Shown here: in pieces, positions 33,861 through 42,883 of the stretch | Numbering within the stretch: the stretch's first letter is position 1 | Layout of the letters: every line of letters starts with the position of its first letter | From: Azospirillum brasilense | GTDB lineage: Bacteria > Pseudomonadota > Alphaproteobacteria > Azospirillales > Azospirillaceae | Assembly (NCBI RefSeq): GCF_008365405.1 | Contig: NZ_QOKV01000020.1 | Coordinates: forward strand, 1 to 64,000 | Direction of reading: 5' to 3' | DNA length: 64,000 nt | The notes under the pieces: model-generated | The model's database searches: none | The model's input: the letters and a program-made list of their open reading frames with translations, nothing else | What the model was told of the DNA's origin: nothing | Program-made: the position numbers and the translations under genes

Positions 33861-35192
33861 ATGACCGAGACGCGCACCGGCTCGCCCCTTTCCGCCGGAA
33901 TCACCAAGGGCGGGACCACCACGGGCGTCAGCCGCCGCACGCTGCTGAAGGGCACCGCCGCCGCCGCGGGTGTCGCCATCGGGTCGGGGGCGATCACCGG
34001 CTTCCCCACCATCTGGGCGCAGAACATCAAGAACGTCACGCTGCGCCAGTTCGGCACCGGCGTGTCGAACCTGAACGCCGTCGCCGACAAGGTGAAGGAG
34101 GATCTGGGTTTCACCCTGCAGATGACCGCGCTCGATTCGGACGCGGTGGCCCAGCGCGCGGTGACCCAGCCGAAGTCCTACGACATTGCCGACATCGAAT
34201 ACTGGATCTGCAAGAAGGTCTTCCCGGCCGGCGTGATGCAGCCGATGGACGTCTCCAAGATCAAGAACTTCGACAAGATCGTCCCGATCTTCGTCAACGG
34301 CAAGCTGACCCCGGAGAGCGCCGTCGCCCAGGGCACCGCGCCGCACACCGTCGGCTTCGTGGAGGGCAAGGACAGCATCAAGTTCGCCAAGTCGGCGACC
34401 CAGTGGATGACGCTGATCCCGACCATCTACAACGCCGACACGCTGGGCATCCGCCCCGATCTGGTCGGCCGCCCGATCAGCAGCTGGAAGGACCTGCTCG
34501 ACCCGGCCTTCAAGGGCAAGGCGTCGATCCTGAACATCCCCTCCATCGGCATCATGGACGCCGCCATGGTCTGCGAGGCCATGGGCGAGGTGAAGTACGG
34601 CGACAAGGGCAACATGACCAAGGAGGAGATCGACAAGACCCTCAAGATCATGACCGACGCCAAGAAGGCCGGGCAGTTCCGCGCCTTCTGGAAGACCTTC
34701 GACGAGAGCGTCAACCTGATGTCGTCAGGCGAGGTCATCATCCAGTCGATGTGGTCGCCGGCCGTCGCCGCCGTGCGCGCCAAGGGCATCCAGTGCCTCT
34801 ACCAGCCGCTGAAGGAAGGCTACCGCGCCTGGGGCGGCGGCCTCGGCATCGCCAAGCATCTGAGCGGGCTGGAGCTGGAAGCGGCCTACGAGTACATCAA
34901 CTGGTACCTGTCGGGCTGGGTCGGCGCGTATCTGAACCGCCAGGGCTATTACTCCGCCGTGCTCGACACCGCGAAGGAGCACATGTCGCCGGACGAGTGG
35001 GCCTTCTGGATGGAGGGCCAGCCGGCCAAGACCGACATCCTCAGCCCCGAAGGCAAGGTGATGGAGAAGGCCGGCGCGGTGCGCGACGGCGGGTCGTTCC
35101 AGGACCGCATGGGCCGCGTCGCCTGCTGGAACGCGGTGATGGACGAGGACCGCTACATGGTCCGCAAGTGGAACGAGTTCGTCGCGGCGTAA
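33861..35192 (+). CDS. ABC extracellular solute-binding protein with Tat signal
   Basis: 443 residues. The N-terminus has SRRTLLKGTAAAAGVAIGSG, a twin-arginine signal, so it is exported folded to the periplasm. The mature protein is of the spermidine/putrescine-binding class: PKSYDIADIEYW, MTLIPTIYNADTLG, SWKDLLDPAFKGKASILN, GEVIIQSMWSPAV and AYEYINWYLSGWVGAYLNRQGYY. Its length exceeds PotD (~350). A large palindromic element follows and separates it from the permeases. Confidence 0.92.
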   Translation: MTETRTGSPLSAGITKGGTTTGVSRRTLLKGTAAAAGVAIGSGAITGFPTIWAQNIKNVTLRQFGTGVSNLNAVADKVKEDLGFTLQMTALDSDAVAQRAVTQPKSYDIADIEYWICKKVFPAGVMQPMDVSKIKNFDKIVPIFVNGKLTPESAVAQGTAPHTVGFVEGKDSIKFAKSATQWMTLIPTIYNADTLGIRPDLVGRPISSWKDLLDPAFKGKASILNIPSIGIMDAAMVCEAMGEVKYGDKGNMTKEEIDKTLKIMTDAKKAGQFRAFWKTFDESVNLMSSGEVIIQSMWSPAVAAVRAKGIQCLYQPLKEGYRAWGGGLGIAKHLSGLELEAAYEYINWYLSGWVGAYLNRQGYYSAVLDTAKEHMSPDEWAFWMEGQPAKTDILSPEGKVMEKAGAVRDGGSFQDRMGRVACWNAVMDEDRYMVRKWNEFVAA

Positions 35193-35200
35193 GGCACGAG

Positions 35201-35311
35201 GCCCCCTCCCTTCCCGCGGCGCGGCCGCGGGCCCCTTCCCTCCCCCGCTTCGCGGGAGAGGGGGATCATCCCCTCCCTCGCCGAAGGCGGGGGAGGGTCA
35301 GGGAGGGGGCA
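35201..35311. repeat. Palindromic element within the ABC operon
   Basis: GCCCCCTCCCTTCCCG and CCCTTCCCTCCCCCGCTTCG on the left pair with CCGAAGGCGGGGGAGGGTCA and GGGAGGGGGC on the right; internal GGGAGAGGGGGATC pairs with GATCATCCCCTCCCTC. The build matches the element at 22541. It lies between the binding-protein and permease genes. Confidence 0.75.
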
Positions 35312-35355
35312 CCGCAAATTCCCTTCACTCCCCCACGGCACCGGACCCCTCCGCC

Positions 35356-36279
35356 ATGACCGTCTCCGCCGTCCCATCCGAAGCGTCCAGCGCGTCCGCG
35401 GCACCGCGGGGCGGCGGGGTGCGCCGTTCCGTGCTGCGCCGGGTCGCCCCCTATCTTCAGGCCGGGCCGCTGGCCTTGACGCTGCTGGTCTTCCTGCTGA
35501 TCCCCATCCTGACCATCGTCGCGGTCAGCTTCTGGGACTACGACAGCATCCGCATCTACCCGGACTTCGTGCTGACCAATTACGAGGAGCTGCTGACCTC
35601 CCCGGTCACCTGGAAGACCTACCTGAACACGGTGAAATTCGCGGCGCTGACCTGGGTCATCACGCTGCTGATCGGCTTCACAGTGGCCTATTTCCTGGCC
35701 TTCCACGTCCAGTCCACGACCTGGCAAATGGTGCTGTTCCTGGTCTGCACGATCCCCTTCTGGACCTCCAACATCATCCGCATGATCTCGTGGATTCCCT
35801 TCCTCGGGCGCAACGGGCTGCTGAACTCCGGACTGATCTCCGCCGGGCTGATCGACCAGCCGCTGGAGTTCCTGCTGTTCTCGGACTTCGCGGTGGTGCT
35901 GGCCTTCGTGCACCTCTACGCGCTGTTCATGGTGGTGCCGATCTTCAATTCGATGATGCGCATCGACCGCGCCCTGGTCGAGGCGGCGCGCGACGGCGGC
36001 GCCAGCGCGGCGCAGGTGGTGTGGAACGTCATCCTGCCGCTGGCCAAGCCGGGCATCGCCATCGGCTCCATCTTTGTGGTCACGCTGGTGATGGGCGATT
36101 TCATCACCGTCCGCCTGATGAGCGGCGGGCAGAGCGCCTCGATCGGGCTGATGATCGCCAACGAGATCTCGCTGCTCCAGTATCCCGCCGCCGCCGCGAA
36201 CGCGGTCGTGCTGCTGGCCGTCGTCCTCATCATGGTCGTGGCGATGCTGCGCATCGTCGACATCCGCAAGGAGCTGTAA
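35356..36279 (+). CDS. Polyamine-type ABC permease 1 (PotB-like)
   Basis: 307 residues, about six membrane helices after a ~35-residue cytosolic leader. LLVFLLIPILTIVAVSFWDYD, IPFWTSNIIRMISWIPFLGRNGLLN and the EAA loop VEAARDGGASAAQVVWNVILPLAKPGI identify the PotB class. Four bases separate its stop from the next permease start. Confidence 0.92.
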   Translation: MTVSAVPSEASSASAAPRGGGVRRSVLRRVAPYLQAGPLALTLLVFLLIPILTIVAVSFWDYDSIRIYPDFVLTNYEELLTSPVTWKTYLNTVKFAALTWVITLLIGFTVAYFLAFHVQSTTWQMVLFLVCTIPFWTSNIIRMISWIPFLGRNGLLNSGLISAGLIDQPLEFLLFSDFAVVLAFVHLYALFMVVPIFNSMMRIDRALVEAARDGGASAAQVVWNVILPLAKPGIAIGSIFVVTLVMGDFITVRLMSGGQSASIGLMIANEISLLQYPAAAANAVVLLAVVLIMVVAMLRIVDIRKEL

Positions 36280-36282
36280 GCG

Positions 36283-37122
36283 ATGACCGGCACCGGCAAC
36301 CGGCGCGGCCTGTCCTTCTACCTGCTCGCCGCCTTCTTCGGGCTGTTCGTCCTGTTCCTCTACGGGCCGATCGCCACCATCACCATCCTGTCCTTCCAGG
36401 GGCCGGAGGGCGGGTTGACCTTCCCGATGAACGGCGTCTCCATCCACTGGTTCAAGAACCTGTTCGAGCAGCAGGCGGTCGGCGATTTCGGCGGCTCCTT
36501 CCGCCGCTCCATCGCGCTGGGACTGACGGTGATGGTGCTAACGGTGCTGTTCTCGCTGCTCGCCGGCTTCGCCTTCCGCCGACGCTTCCTGGGCAGCGGG
36601 GCGCTGTTCTATCTGGCGGTGGCGAGCCTGATTGTGCCGTCGATCCTGGTCAGCCTGGGCATCGGCCTGCTCTTCAACATCCTCGGCATCGAGCCGACCT
36701 GGTACGGATCGGCGCTCGGCGCGCATCTGACCTGGACGCTGCCCTTCGGCCTGCTGATCGTCTTCGCCATCTTCAACCGCTTCAACCCGGCCTACGAGGA
36801 GGCGGCGCGCGACCTCGGCGCCACGCCCTGGCAAACGGTGCGCCATGTGGTTCTGCCCATCCTGCTGCCCAGCCTGATCGGCGTCGGGCTGTTCGGCTTC
36901 ACCCTGTCCTACGACGAGTTCGCGCGCACGCTGATGACCGCGGGGTCCTTCAACACGCTGCCGCTGGAGATCTACGGCATGACCACCAACGTCACGACGC
37001 CGGTGCTCTACGCGCTGGGCACGCTGACGACGCTGTTCTCCTTCACCGTCATCGGCCTGTTCCTCGCCGGGGTGATGATCCTGCGCCGCCGCCGGCTGCG
37101 GCGGACCGGCGCCGCCGGTTGA
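36283..37122 (+). CDS. Polyamine-type ABC permease 2 (PotC-like)
   Basis: 279 residues with about six helices. FLYGPIATITILSFQ, SLIVPSILVSLGIGLLF, EEAARDLGATPWQTVRHVVLPILLPS and FTLSYDEFARTLMTAG are PotC landmarks. It pairs with permease 1. The racemase gene begins 13 bases downstream. Confidence 0.92.
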   Translation: MTGTGNRRGLSFYLLAAFFGLFVLFLYGPIATITILSFQGPEGGLTFPMNGVSIHWFKNLFEQQAVGDFGGSFRRSIALGLTVMVLTVLFSLLAGFAFRRRFLGSGALFYLAVASLIVPSILVSLGIGLLFNILGIEPTWYGSALGAHLTWTLPFGLLIVFAIFNRFNPAYEEAARDLGATPWQTVRHVVLPILLPSLIGVGLFGFTLSYDEFARTLMTAGSFNTLPLEIYGMTTNVTTPVLYALGTLTTLFSFTVIGLFLAGVMILRRRRLRRTGAAG

Positions 37123-37135
37123 GGAAGGACTGATC

Positions 37136-37882
37136 ATGCGCATCCTGGTCGTCAATCCCAACACCACAGCCTCGATGACCGAGAAGGCCGGGGCCGCCGC
37201 CCGTGCCGTCGCGGCGCCGGGAACGGAGATCGTCGCGGCCAACCCAGCCATGGGGCCCGCCAGCATCGAGGGCTATTACGACGAGGCGCTCGCCGTCCCC
37301 GGCCTGCTGGAGGTGATCGCCGCCCATGAGCGCACGGCCCCCGGCATCGACGGCGTGGTGATCGCCTGCTTCGACGATGTCGGGCTCGACGCCGCGCGCT
37401 GCCTCGCCGCCGTCCCGGTGGTCGGCATCTGCGAGGCGGCGATGAAGACCGCCACCCTGCTCGGCGGGCGGTTCAGCTTGGTCACCACCATGCCGCGCTC
37501 CGTCCCGGCGCTGGAGCATCTGGCGGAGCGCTACGGCGTGGCCGGACGCTGCCGGGTGCGCGCCGCCGGCGTGCCGGTGCTGGCGCTGGAGGACCCGGCG
37601 TCGGGCGCCGTGGAGCGGGTGCGCGACACCATCCGCCAAGCCATCGCGGAGGATGGGGCGGAGAGCGTCGTTCTGGGCTGCGCCGGCATGGCCGATCTGG
37701 CGCGTGCCCTGACCGCCGAGATGGGCGTGCCGGTGGTGGACGGCGTCACCGCCGCGGTGAAGCTGGTGGAGGGGCTGGCCGCGCTGGGCTTGCGCACCGG
37801 CAAGACCGGCGGTTACGCTTTCCCCCTGCCCAAACCCTACGCCGGGGACATGGCGCGCTTTGCCCCCGCCCCGCAGCCCTGA
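37136..37882 (+). CDS. Asp/Glu/hydantoin racemase-family protein
   Basis: 248 residues; GAGGAAGG lies upstream. MRILVVNPNTTASMTEK is the standard opening of hydantoin and allantoin racemases. The two catalytic Cys are in VIACFDDVGLDAAR and VLGCAGMADL, as the two-base mechanism requires. It would racemise a 5-substituted hydantoin or allantoin in the cytosol. Placement right after an importer suggests the transported compound is such a ring, which would fit nitrogen scavenging; no hydantoinase or carbamoylase is nearby, so this is inference. Confidence 0.85.
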   Translation: MRILVVNPNTTASMTEKAGAAARAVAAPGTEIVAANPAMGPASIEGYYDEALAVPGLLEVIAAHERTAPGIDGVVIACFDDVGLDAARCLAAVPVVGICEAAMKTATLLGGRFSLVTTMPRSVPALEHLAERYGVAGRCRVRAAGVPVLALEDPASGAVERVRDTIRQAIAEDGAESVVLGCAGMADLARALTAEMGVPVVDGVTAAVKLVEGLAALGLRTGKTGGYAFPLPKPYAGDMARFAPAPQP

Positions 37883-37896
37883 ACCGGAGGGACGCC

Positions 37897-38739
37897 ATGG
37901 AAGGCTACCGCGTGCGCGTGATGAGCCGGACCGAGCTGGATCTGGCCGTCGACTGGGCGCGGGCGGAGGGCTGGAACCCCGGCCTGCACGACGCCGGGGC
38001 CTTCCACGCCGTGGACCCCGAAGGCTTCCTGATCGGGGAGCTGGACGGCAAGCCGGCGGCCTGCCTTTCCGTCGTCCGCTATCCCGAGAACTTCGGCTTC
38101 CTCGGCTTCTACATCGTGCGGCCCGGGATGCGCGGGCGCGGCCTCGGCTGGGACCTCTGGCGGGCCGGGCTGAGGCATCTGGAGGGCTGCACCGTCGGAC
38201 TGGACGGGGTGGTGGCGCAGCAGGACAACTACCGCAAGTCCGGCTTCGCGCTGGCCCATCGCAACATCCGCTACGGCGGAGCGCCGCCCGCCGGAACCTC
38301 CTCCGCCGCGGCGCTGGTGGACGCGCGGACGGTGCCCTTCGACCGGCTGCTCGACTGGGACCGCGCGCTGTTCCCGGCGCCGCGCGCTGGCTTCCTGTCC
38401 AACTGGATCACGCTGCCCGGCGCCTCCGCGTTGGCCGCCGTGGTCGACGGGGCGTTGCGCGGCTTCGGGGTGATCCGCCCCTGCCACAGCGGCAGCAAAA
38501 TCGGCCCGCTCTACGCCGCCGACCGCGGCACGGCGCGTGATCTGGCGCTGGCGCTCGCCGCTACGGCGGGAGAGGGTCCTATCTTCCTCGACGTGCCGGA
38601 GGTCAACCGCGACGCCGTCCTGCTGGCGGAAGAGTTGGGCCTGACCCCGCAATTCGAAACCGCCCGCATGTATCTCGGCCCAGCCCCAACCATCGACACC
38701 GCGCGCCTGTACGGCGTGACGACCTTTGAGTTGGGTTGA
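37897..38739 (+). CDS. GNAT-family N-acetyltransferase, two-domain
   Basis: 280 residues. The N-terminal GNAT fold shows FLGFYIVRPGMRGRGLGWDLW, whose R-G-x-G-L-G loop binds acetyl-CoA, and DNYRKSGFALAHRNIRY. The C-terminal ~140 residues form a second acetyltransferase-like module as in YitH-type proteins. Starting 14 bases after the racemase, it is probably the last gene of the operon. The acceptor is unknown, perhaps an amine released from the imported compound. Confidence 0.85.
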   Translation: MEGYRVRVMSRTELDLAVDWARAEGWNPGLHDAGAFHAVDPEGFLIGELDGKPAACLSVVRYPENFGFLGFYIVRPGMRGRGLGWDLWRAGLRHLEGCTVGLDGVVAQQDNYRKSGFALAHRNIRYGGAPPAGTSSAAALVDARTVPFDRLLDWDRALFPAPRAGFLSNWITLPGASALAAVVDGALRGFGVIRPCHSGSKIGPLYAADRGTARDLALALAATAGEGPIFLDVPEVNRDAVLLAEELGLTPQFETARMYLGPAPTIDTARLYGVTTFELG

Positions 38740-38856
38740 GCCGTAACAGTCCGTTACCAAACAGGGGAGCGCCGGACACACGCCGGCAACAGGGGACGCG
38801 CAGCATCGAAGGCATCGGGATCACGATCCCGGCCTGATGAGAAGAGGGACACCCCC

Positions 38857-39264
38857 ATGTCGCGCATCCTGATCGCCGCCATGACCACCGCCTTGACCGC
38901 CGCCTCCGTGCTGGTCGGCCTGGGCACCCAAGACGCCGCCGCCGCCGGCTGGGGACAGGATCATCGCGAGCCGCCGCGGATGGAGCGGGACCACCGCGGC
39001 CCCGACCTGCACCGCCCCGATCTGCACCGCCCCGATCTGCACCGCCCGCCTCCGCCCGTCCACCGCGCGGCGCGGCATTGGAGGCCCGGCGACCGCCTGC
39101 CCGCCGCCTATGCGTCGCGGCGTTACGTCATCGCCACGCCCGCCGCTTATCATCTGCACCGGCCGCCGCGCGGCCATCACTGGGTCCGCGCCGGGTCGGA
39201 CGCCGTTCTGGTGGCGTCCGGATCGGGCGTCATGGTCCGGATCGTCCCCGGCCTGTTCCGGTGA
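38857..39264 (+). CDS. RcnB-family periplasmic protein
   Basis: 135 residues with a Sec signal (RILIAAMTTALTAASVLVG, cleavage near DAAAA). A His/Pro-rich middle repeats PDLHR three times in 15-base DNA units. The C-terminal RcnB domain is RYVIATPAAYHLHRPPRG, HHWVRAGSDAVLVA and a final hydrophobic strand. In E. coli RcnB tunes Ni/Co homeostasis; the histidines here could bind metal, but many alphaproteobacterial members are uncharacterised. No metal exporter is adjacent. Confidence 0.85.
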   Translation: MSRILIAAMTTALTAASVLVGLGTQDAAAAGWGQDHREPPRMERDHRGPDLHRPDLHRPDLHRPPPPVHRAARHWRPGDRLPAAYASRRYVIATPAAYHLHRPPRGHHWVRAGSDAVLVASGSGVMVRIVPGLFR

Positions 39265-39367
39265 GAACCCGCCCTTCCCTCATGGACGTGCCATGGCCAG
39301 GCGGTCTACTCTCCCCCGAGTTGCACCGCCCTTCCCCGCGATGCACGCTCCTCAAGATGGACGCTCC

Positions 39368-41326
39368 ATGACGGACCGCCGCAGCCCCTGGCCCTCGCTC
39401 ACCGATGCCCTGACCCTGCACAACGACGGCCGCGGCGGCGAGGCGGAGCGGGCGTACCGCCAGATCCTGAAGCGTGAGCCGCGGAACCCCGACGCTTGGC
39501 ATCTGCTGGGCGTGCTGCAGTCCGAACACGGCGACCACGACTCCGGCATCGCCAGCATCCGCACCGCCCTGTCCATCCGGGACGCGCTGGAGTACCACCT
39601 GAATCTCGGCTCCGCCCTGCTCGACGCGGGCCGCGTGGACGAGGCCCTGGACGCCCTGATGGCGGCGCTGCGCCTCGGCCCGGACCGGGCGGACATTCAT
39701 TTCCGGCTGGGCAATCTGTTTCGCCTTCAACGTCGGCCCAACGAAAGCGTCGCCGCCTACCGTCAGGCCATTGCGCTCCAGCCCGGCTTTGTGGAGGCGC
39801 TGAACAACCTCGGCTCGTTGTTCCTGGAGGTCGGGCAGATTGACGCCGCCATCGCCGCCTTCACCGACGCCATCCAGGCGGCGCCGGCCAACGCCGACGC
39901 CCATTGCAACCTCGGCTACGCCCTGGACCTGCAGGGCCGGCTGGGCGAAGCGGCAGCGGCCCACCGCGTCGCCCTGACCTTCCGGCCCGATTTCGCCCTG
40001 GCCTGGTCCAACCTCGGCAACACGCTGAAAGGACAAGGGCATCTGGAGCAGGCCATGGCCGCCTACCGTTCGGCGTTGACGCACTGTCCGGACTACCCGA
40101 TGGCGCACAGCAACGTTCTGATGGCGCAGCATTATGTGCCGGAGTGCGGGAACGCTGATTTCCTTACTGCCGCCCGCGACTGGGCCGAACGAAGCGGCGG
40201 CTCACTCCCGGCGGCCGCTCCGGTGGTCCGCGACGACCGCCCCCGCCCGCTGCGCATCGGCTACGTCTCCAGCGACTTCAACAGCCATCCCGTCGGCTAC
40301 TTCCTGGAAAGCGTCCTGAAGGCGCACGACCGCAAGGCGGTTACCGCCTTCGCTTATGCCAACAACGGCCGGACCGACGACGTGACGGAGAGCCTTCGCG
40401 CGGCCGCCGACGGATGGCGCCCGATCGTCGGCATGGACGACGGGGCGGTGGCTGACCTGATCCGGCGGGACGGCATCGACATCCTCGTCGACCTGTCCGG
40501 CCATACGGGAAACAACCGCCTCACCCTGTTCGCCCGGCGGCCCGCGCCGGTCCAGGCGAGTTGGCTCGGCTATTTCGGGACGACCGGCCTGCCGGCCATG
40601 GACTGGATCATCGCCGACCGCCACGTCCTGCCGCCGGGGGAGGAGCGGTTCTTCACCGAGAAGGTCTGGCGCCTGCCTGACAGCTATTTGTGTTTCACCC
40701 CGCCGGCGGAGGATGTGCCGGTCGGGCCACTCCCGGCGCTCAGCGGCGGTCCGGTCACGCTCGGCGCCTTCCACAACCGGGCCAAGATCACCCGCCCAAC
40801 CGTCGCGCTGTGGGCGCACGTCCTGGCCGCCCTGCCGCAAGCCCGCTTGCTGCTGAAATCGCGGGAGTTCGGCGATTACGGGGTGCGTCAGGCCCTGCGC
40901 GACCAGTTCGCCGCGCACGGTATCGCGCCGAACCGCCTGCGCATGGAGGGGAAGACGCCGCGGGTCGACTATTTCCGCAGCCATAACGGCATCGACCTCG
41001 CGCTGTCCCCCACCCCCTTCGGCGGCGGCACGACGACGGCCGAGAGCCTGTGGATGGGCGTGCCGGTGGTGACCCTGCGCGGCGACCGCTGGGCGGGGCG
41101 GATCGGGGTCAGCTTCCTGGAAACGCTCGGCCTCGCCGACCGGCTGGTGGCGGACACCCCGGAGGACTACGTCGCCAAGACCGCCGCCCTCGTCGGCGAC
41201 CTGGAGTCCCTGGCCGCCCTGCGCGCCGGCCTGCGGGAACGCCTACGCCAGTCCCCGCTGTGCGACGCGCCGGCCTTCGCCCGGTCGCTGGAGGAGGCCT
41301 ATCGGTCGATGTGGCGCGAACCGTAA
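39368..41326 (+). CDS. TPR protein with O-GlcNAc-transferase-like (GT41) domain
   Basis: 652 residues from ATG 39368. About seven TPR units span ~10-270 (for example AYRQILKREPRNPDAWHLLG and AIALQPGFVEALNNLGSLFL). The GT41 catalytic region follows: RIGYVSSDFNSHPVGYF, DILVDLSGHTGNNRLTLFARR with the conserved His, VQASWLGYFGTTG, and PTPFGGGTTTAESLWMGVPVVTL binding the UDP-sugar. It transfers a sugar to Ser/Thr of a protein held by the TPRs. In bacteria such genes often serve flagellin or adhesin glycosylation; no target lies nearby. Confidence 0.9.
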   Translation: MTDRRSPWPSLTDALTLHNDGRGGEAERAYRQILKREPRNPDAWHLLGVLQSEHGDHDSGIASIRTALSIRDALEYHLNLGSALLDAGRVDEALDALMAALRLGPDRADIHFRLGNLFRLQRRPNESVAAYRQAIALQPGFVEALNNLGSLFLEVGQIDAAIAAFTDAIQAAPANADAHCNLGYALDLQGRLGEAAAAHRVALTFRPDFALAWSNLGNTLKGQGHLEQAMAAYRSALTHCPDYPMAHSNVLMAQHYVPECGNADFLTAARDWAERSGGSLPAAAPVVRDDRPRPLRIGYVSSDFNSHPVGYFLESVLKAHDRKAVTAFAYANNGRTDDVTESLRAAADGWRPIVGMDDGAVADLIRRDGIDILVDLSGHTGNNRLTLFARRPAPVQASWLGYFGTTGLPAMDWIIADRHVLPPGEERFFTEKVWRLPDSYLCFTPPAEDVPVGPLPALSGGPVTLGAFHNRAKITRPTVALWAHVLAALPQARLLLKSREFGDYGVRQALRDQFAAHGIAPNRLRMEGKTPRVDYFRSHNGIDLALSPTPFGGGTTTAESLWMGVPVVTLRGDRWAGRIGVSFLETLGLADRLVADTPEDYVAKTAALVGDLESLAALRAGLRERLRQSPLCDAPAFARSLEEAYRSMWREP

Positions 41327-41435
41327 GGGGGCCGTGGCCGTGCCAAAGGGAGTCCTTCCGATACGCCCTGGCACAACGGCGCCGAACATGCGTTGAAGGA
41401 ACCGACGACGCAGCGGAAGCGAGGCCGAGACGCCG

Positions 41436-41693
41436 ATGATGAAAGATCCCAAACAGATCGCGCGGGTTGCCCTGCAATCGGCCCGCGTCAATGTCGAGGT
41501 CTACGAGGCCTGCGGCCTGATCGACACGCCGTCGGCCCACGGCCTGCGCTACAAGATCGCCGTGCAGGCCAGCGACGTGAACGGCGACGAGTGCCGCTTC
41601 CCCTCCTGCGCCTGCCCCTGGCCGGACTGTTCCCGCCAAGCGGAGGCCGGAGCGGAAGGCGATCAACCCAGCGGCCCGACCGTCTCCACGTAA
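41436..41693 (+). CDS. Small hypothetical protein
   Basis: 85 residues. Two adjacent ATGs (41436, 41439) follow a GAGGCCGAG stretch. No family is recognised. The N-terminal helix (ARVALQSARVNVEVYEA) and a cluster CRFPSCACPWPDC with four Cys, perhaps metal-binding, are the visible features. The 3' end overlaps the convergent regulator gene by 31 bases. Moderate confidence that it is expressed. Confidence 0.5.
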   Translation: MMKDPKQIARVALQSARVNVEVYEACGLIDTPSAHGLRYKIAVQASDVNGDECRFPSCACPWPDCSRQAEAGAEGDQPSGPTVST

Positions 41694-42736
41694 CGCTCCA
41701 TGGCGGCCACGCCCTCCTCGGTCAGTTCGATGAAGACGCGGCGGCCGTCCTTGTCGTCGGCGATCCGGCGGACCAGCCCGCGGTCGTGCAGGTCGGTGAT
41801 GCGGCGCAGCGCCGTGGTCTGGGCGACCCCGGAGGCGATGCACAGCGACGACACGGAAATCCGCCGCTCCTGGAGATGGTTGATCATCAGGTCCAGCAGC
41901 ATGTCCCAGCACGGGTCTTCGAACAGACCCTTGGGAAAGAACTTCTCACGGGCGGCGCGCTTGCGCCGGATCGCCGTCAGGATGCCCAGGCTGTCCGGCG
42001 CGCCGCTTTCCGACACCGGTTCGCAAACGGGTTGAGCCGCGGCCGTGATGGCCGTGGGAGTCGTTGCGGGTGCGGCCGCCGCGCGATGCGTCGTGACGAA
42101 GGGCATCACGCGGGCCGCCGCGGCCTCGCCACGCAGAACACGCACCGTCTCGACCAACGCCAGCCCGTGGCGGTAGGCCTGTTCCAGCGCGTCATCATGG
42201 CTGCCCATGGACACCGGCGGACGTTCCTGGTCAGACGACGTGTTGTCCTCCCTGCCGCTGAGGACACGGGCCAGCGCGCGGTCGATCTGCGCCTCGTCCT
42301 CCGGATCGGTCACGACGTCGGCGGCTTCCAGCCGCAGGGCGCGCACCACGTCGTCCGCCTCCGGGTTTCGGGCGAAGAGGATGCAGGCGAGGCCGCGGTG
42401 GGTGCGGTGCAGCCGTTCCATCAGCGCCAGCCCGTCGAACCAGGGCGACCCGCCATCCACGAACACGACACCGATACTGCGGTCCACATCGAGCAGGCCC
42501 AGCGCGGAAATCACGTCGCGCGTGTCCTGCACCCGATGGCCGAGCCTCAGGGCGCAATCACGGATCCCGGCGATGGCCGCGCTGTCATTGCCGACGATCA
42601 AAATGGAAGGCGCCGCTGCTGAGTAACGCGGTGCCGAGTAATCCGTCACCGTTTGACTGGCCGCCGTTTGATTGGCCGCCATGCGACCAGTCAGCGCGAG
42701 ACGCTCCGCCGAACGCGAAACCAGGGACCGTTGCAT
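41663..42736 (-). CDS. Atypical receiver-winged-helix regulator, copy A
   Basis: 357 residues from ATG 42736; a GTG at 42763 is possible. A receiver-like domain (~25-140) begins SILIVGNDSAA and has FVDGGSPWFDG, so an acceptor Asp may remain. The acidic pair and the Lys (VVTDPED in place of a KP motif) are lost. After a linker comes a winged helix (FFPKGLFEDPCWDMLLDLMI, RRISVSSLCIASGVAQTTAL, DKDGRRVFIELTEEG) of MarR-like shape. The C-terminal half is nearly identical to the gene at 55027. It lies downstream of the OmpR-type regulator, behind a 43-bp palindrome. Confidence 0.82.
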   Translation of the reverse strand: MQRSLVSRSAERLALTGRMAANQTAASQTVTDYSAPRYSAAAPSILIVGNDSAAIAGIRDCALRLGHRVQDTRDVISALGLLDVDRSIGVVFVDGGSPWFDGLALMERLHRTHRGLACILFARNPEADDVVRALRLEAADVVTDPEDEAQIDRALARVLSGREDNTSSDQERPPVSMGSHDDALEQAYRHGLALVETVRVLRGEAAAARVMPFVTTHRAAAAPATTPTAITAAAQPVCEPVSESGAPDSLGILTAIRRKRAAREKFFPKGLFEDPCWDMLLDLMINHLQERRISVSSLCIASGVAQTTALRRITDLHDRGLVRRIADDKDGRRVFIELTEEGVAAMERYVETVGPLG

Positions 42737-42883
42737 GCCGCTCTCACCCGCATCAGATCGCACGCCGGTGGCCGGCGGCGGTGTCAGGCCCGGCGCGGCG
42801 ACCCGATGCGGCGGAACGCTCCACCACCTCCGGGTACCCGCTTGGAACCGTCAATCATTCGTTGGGTGATGTATAGCATTACC

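Noticed and set aside
39110..39367. Longer N-terminus for the TPR/GT41 protein
   Set aside because: The extension overlaps the RcnB-like gene in another frame and is Arg/Pro-rich without TPR character; the ATG at 39368 begins just before the first TPR.
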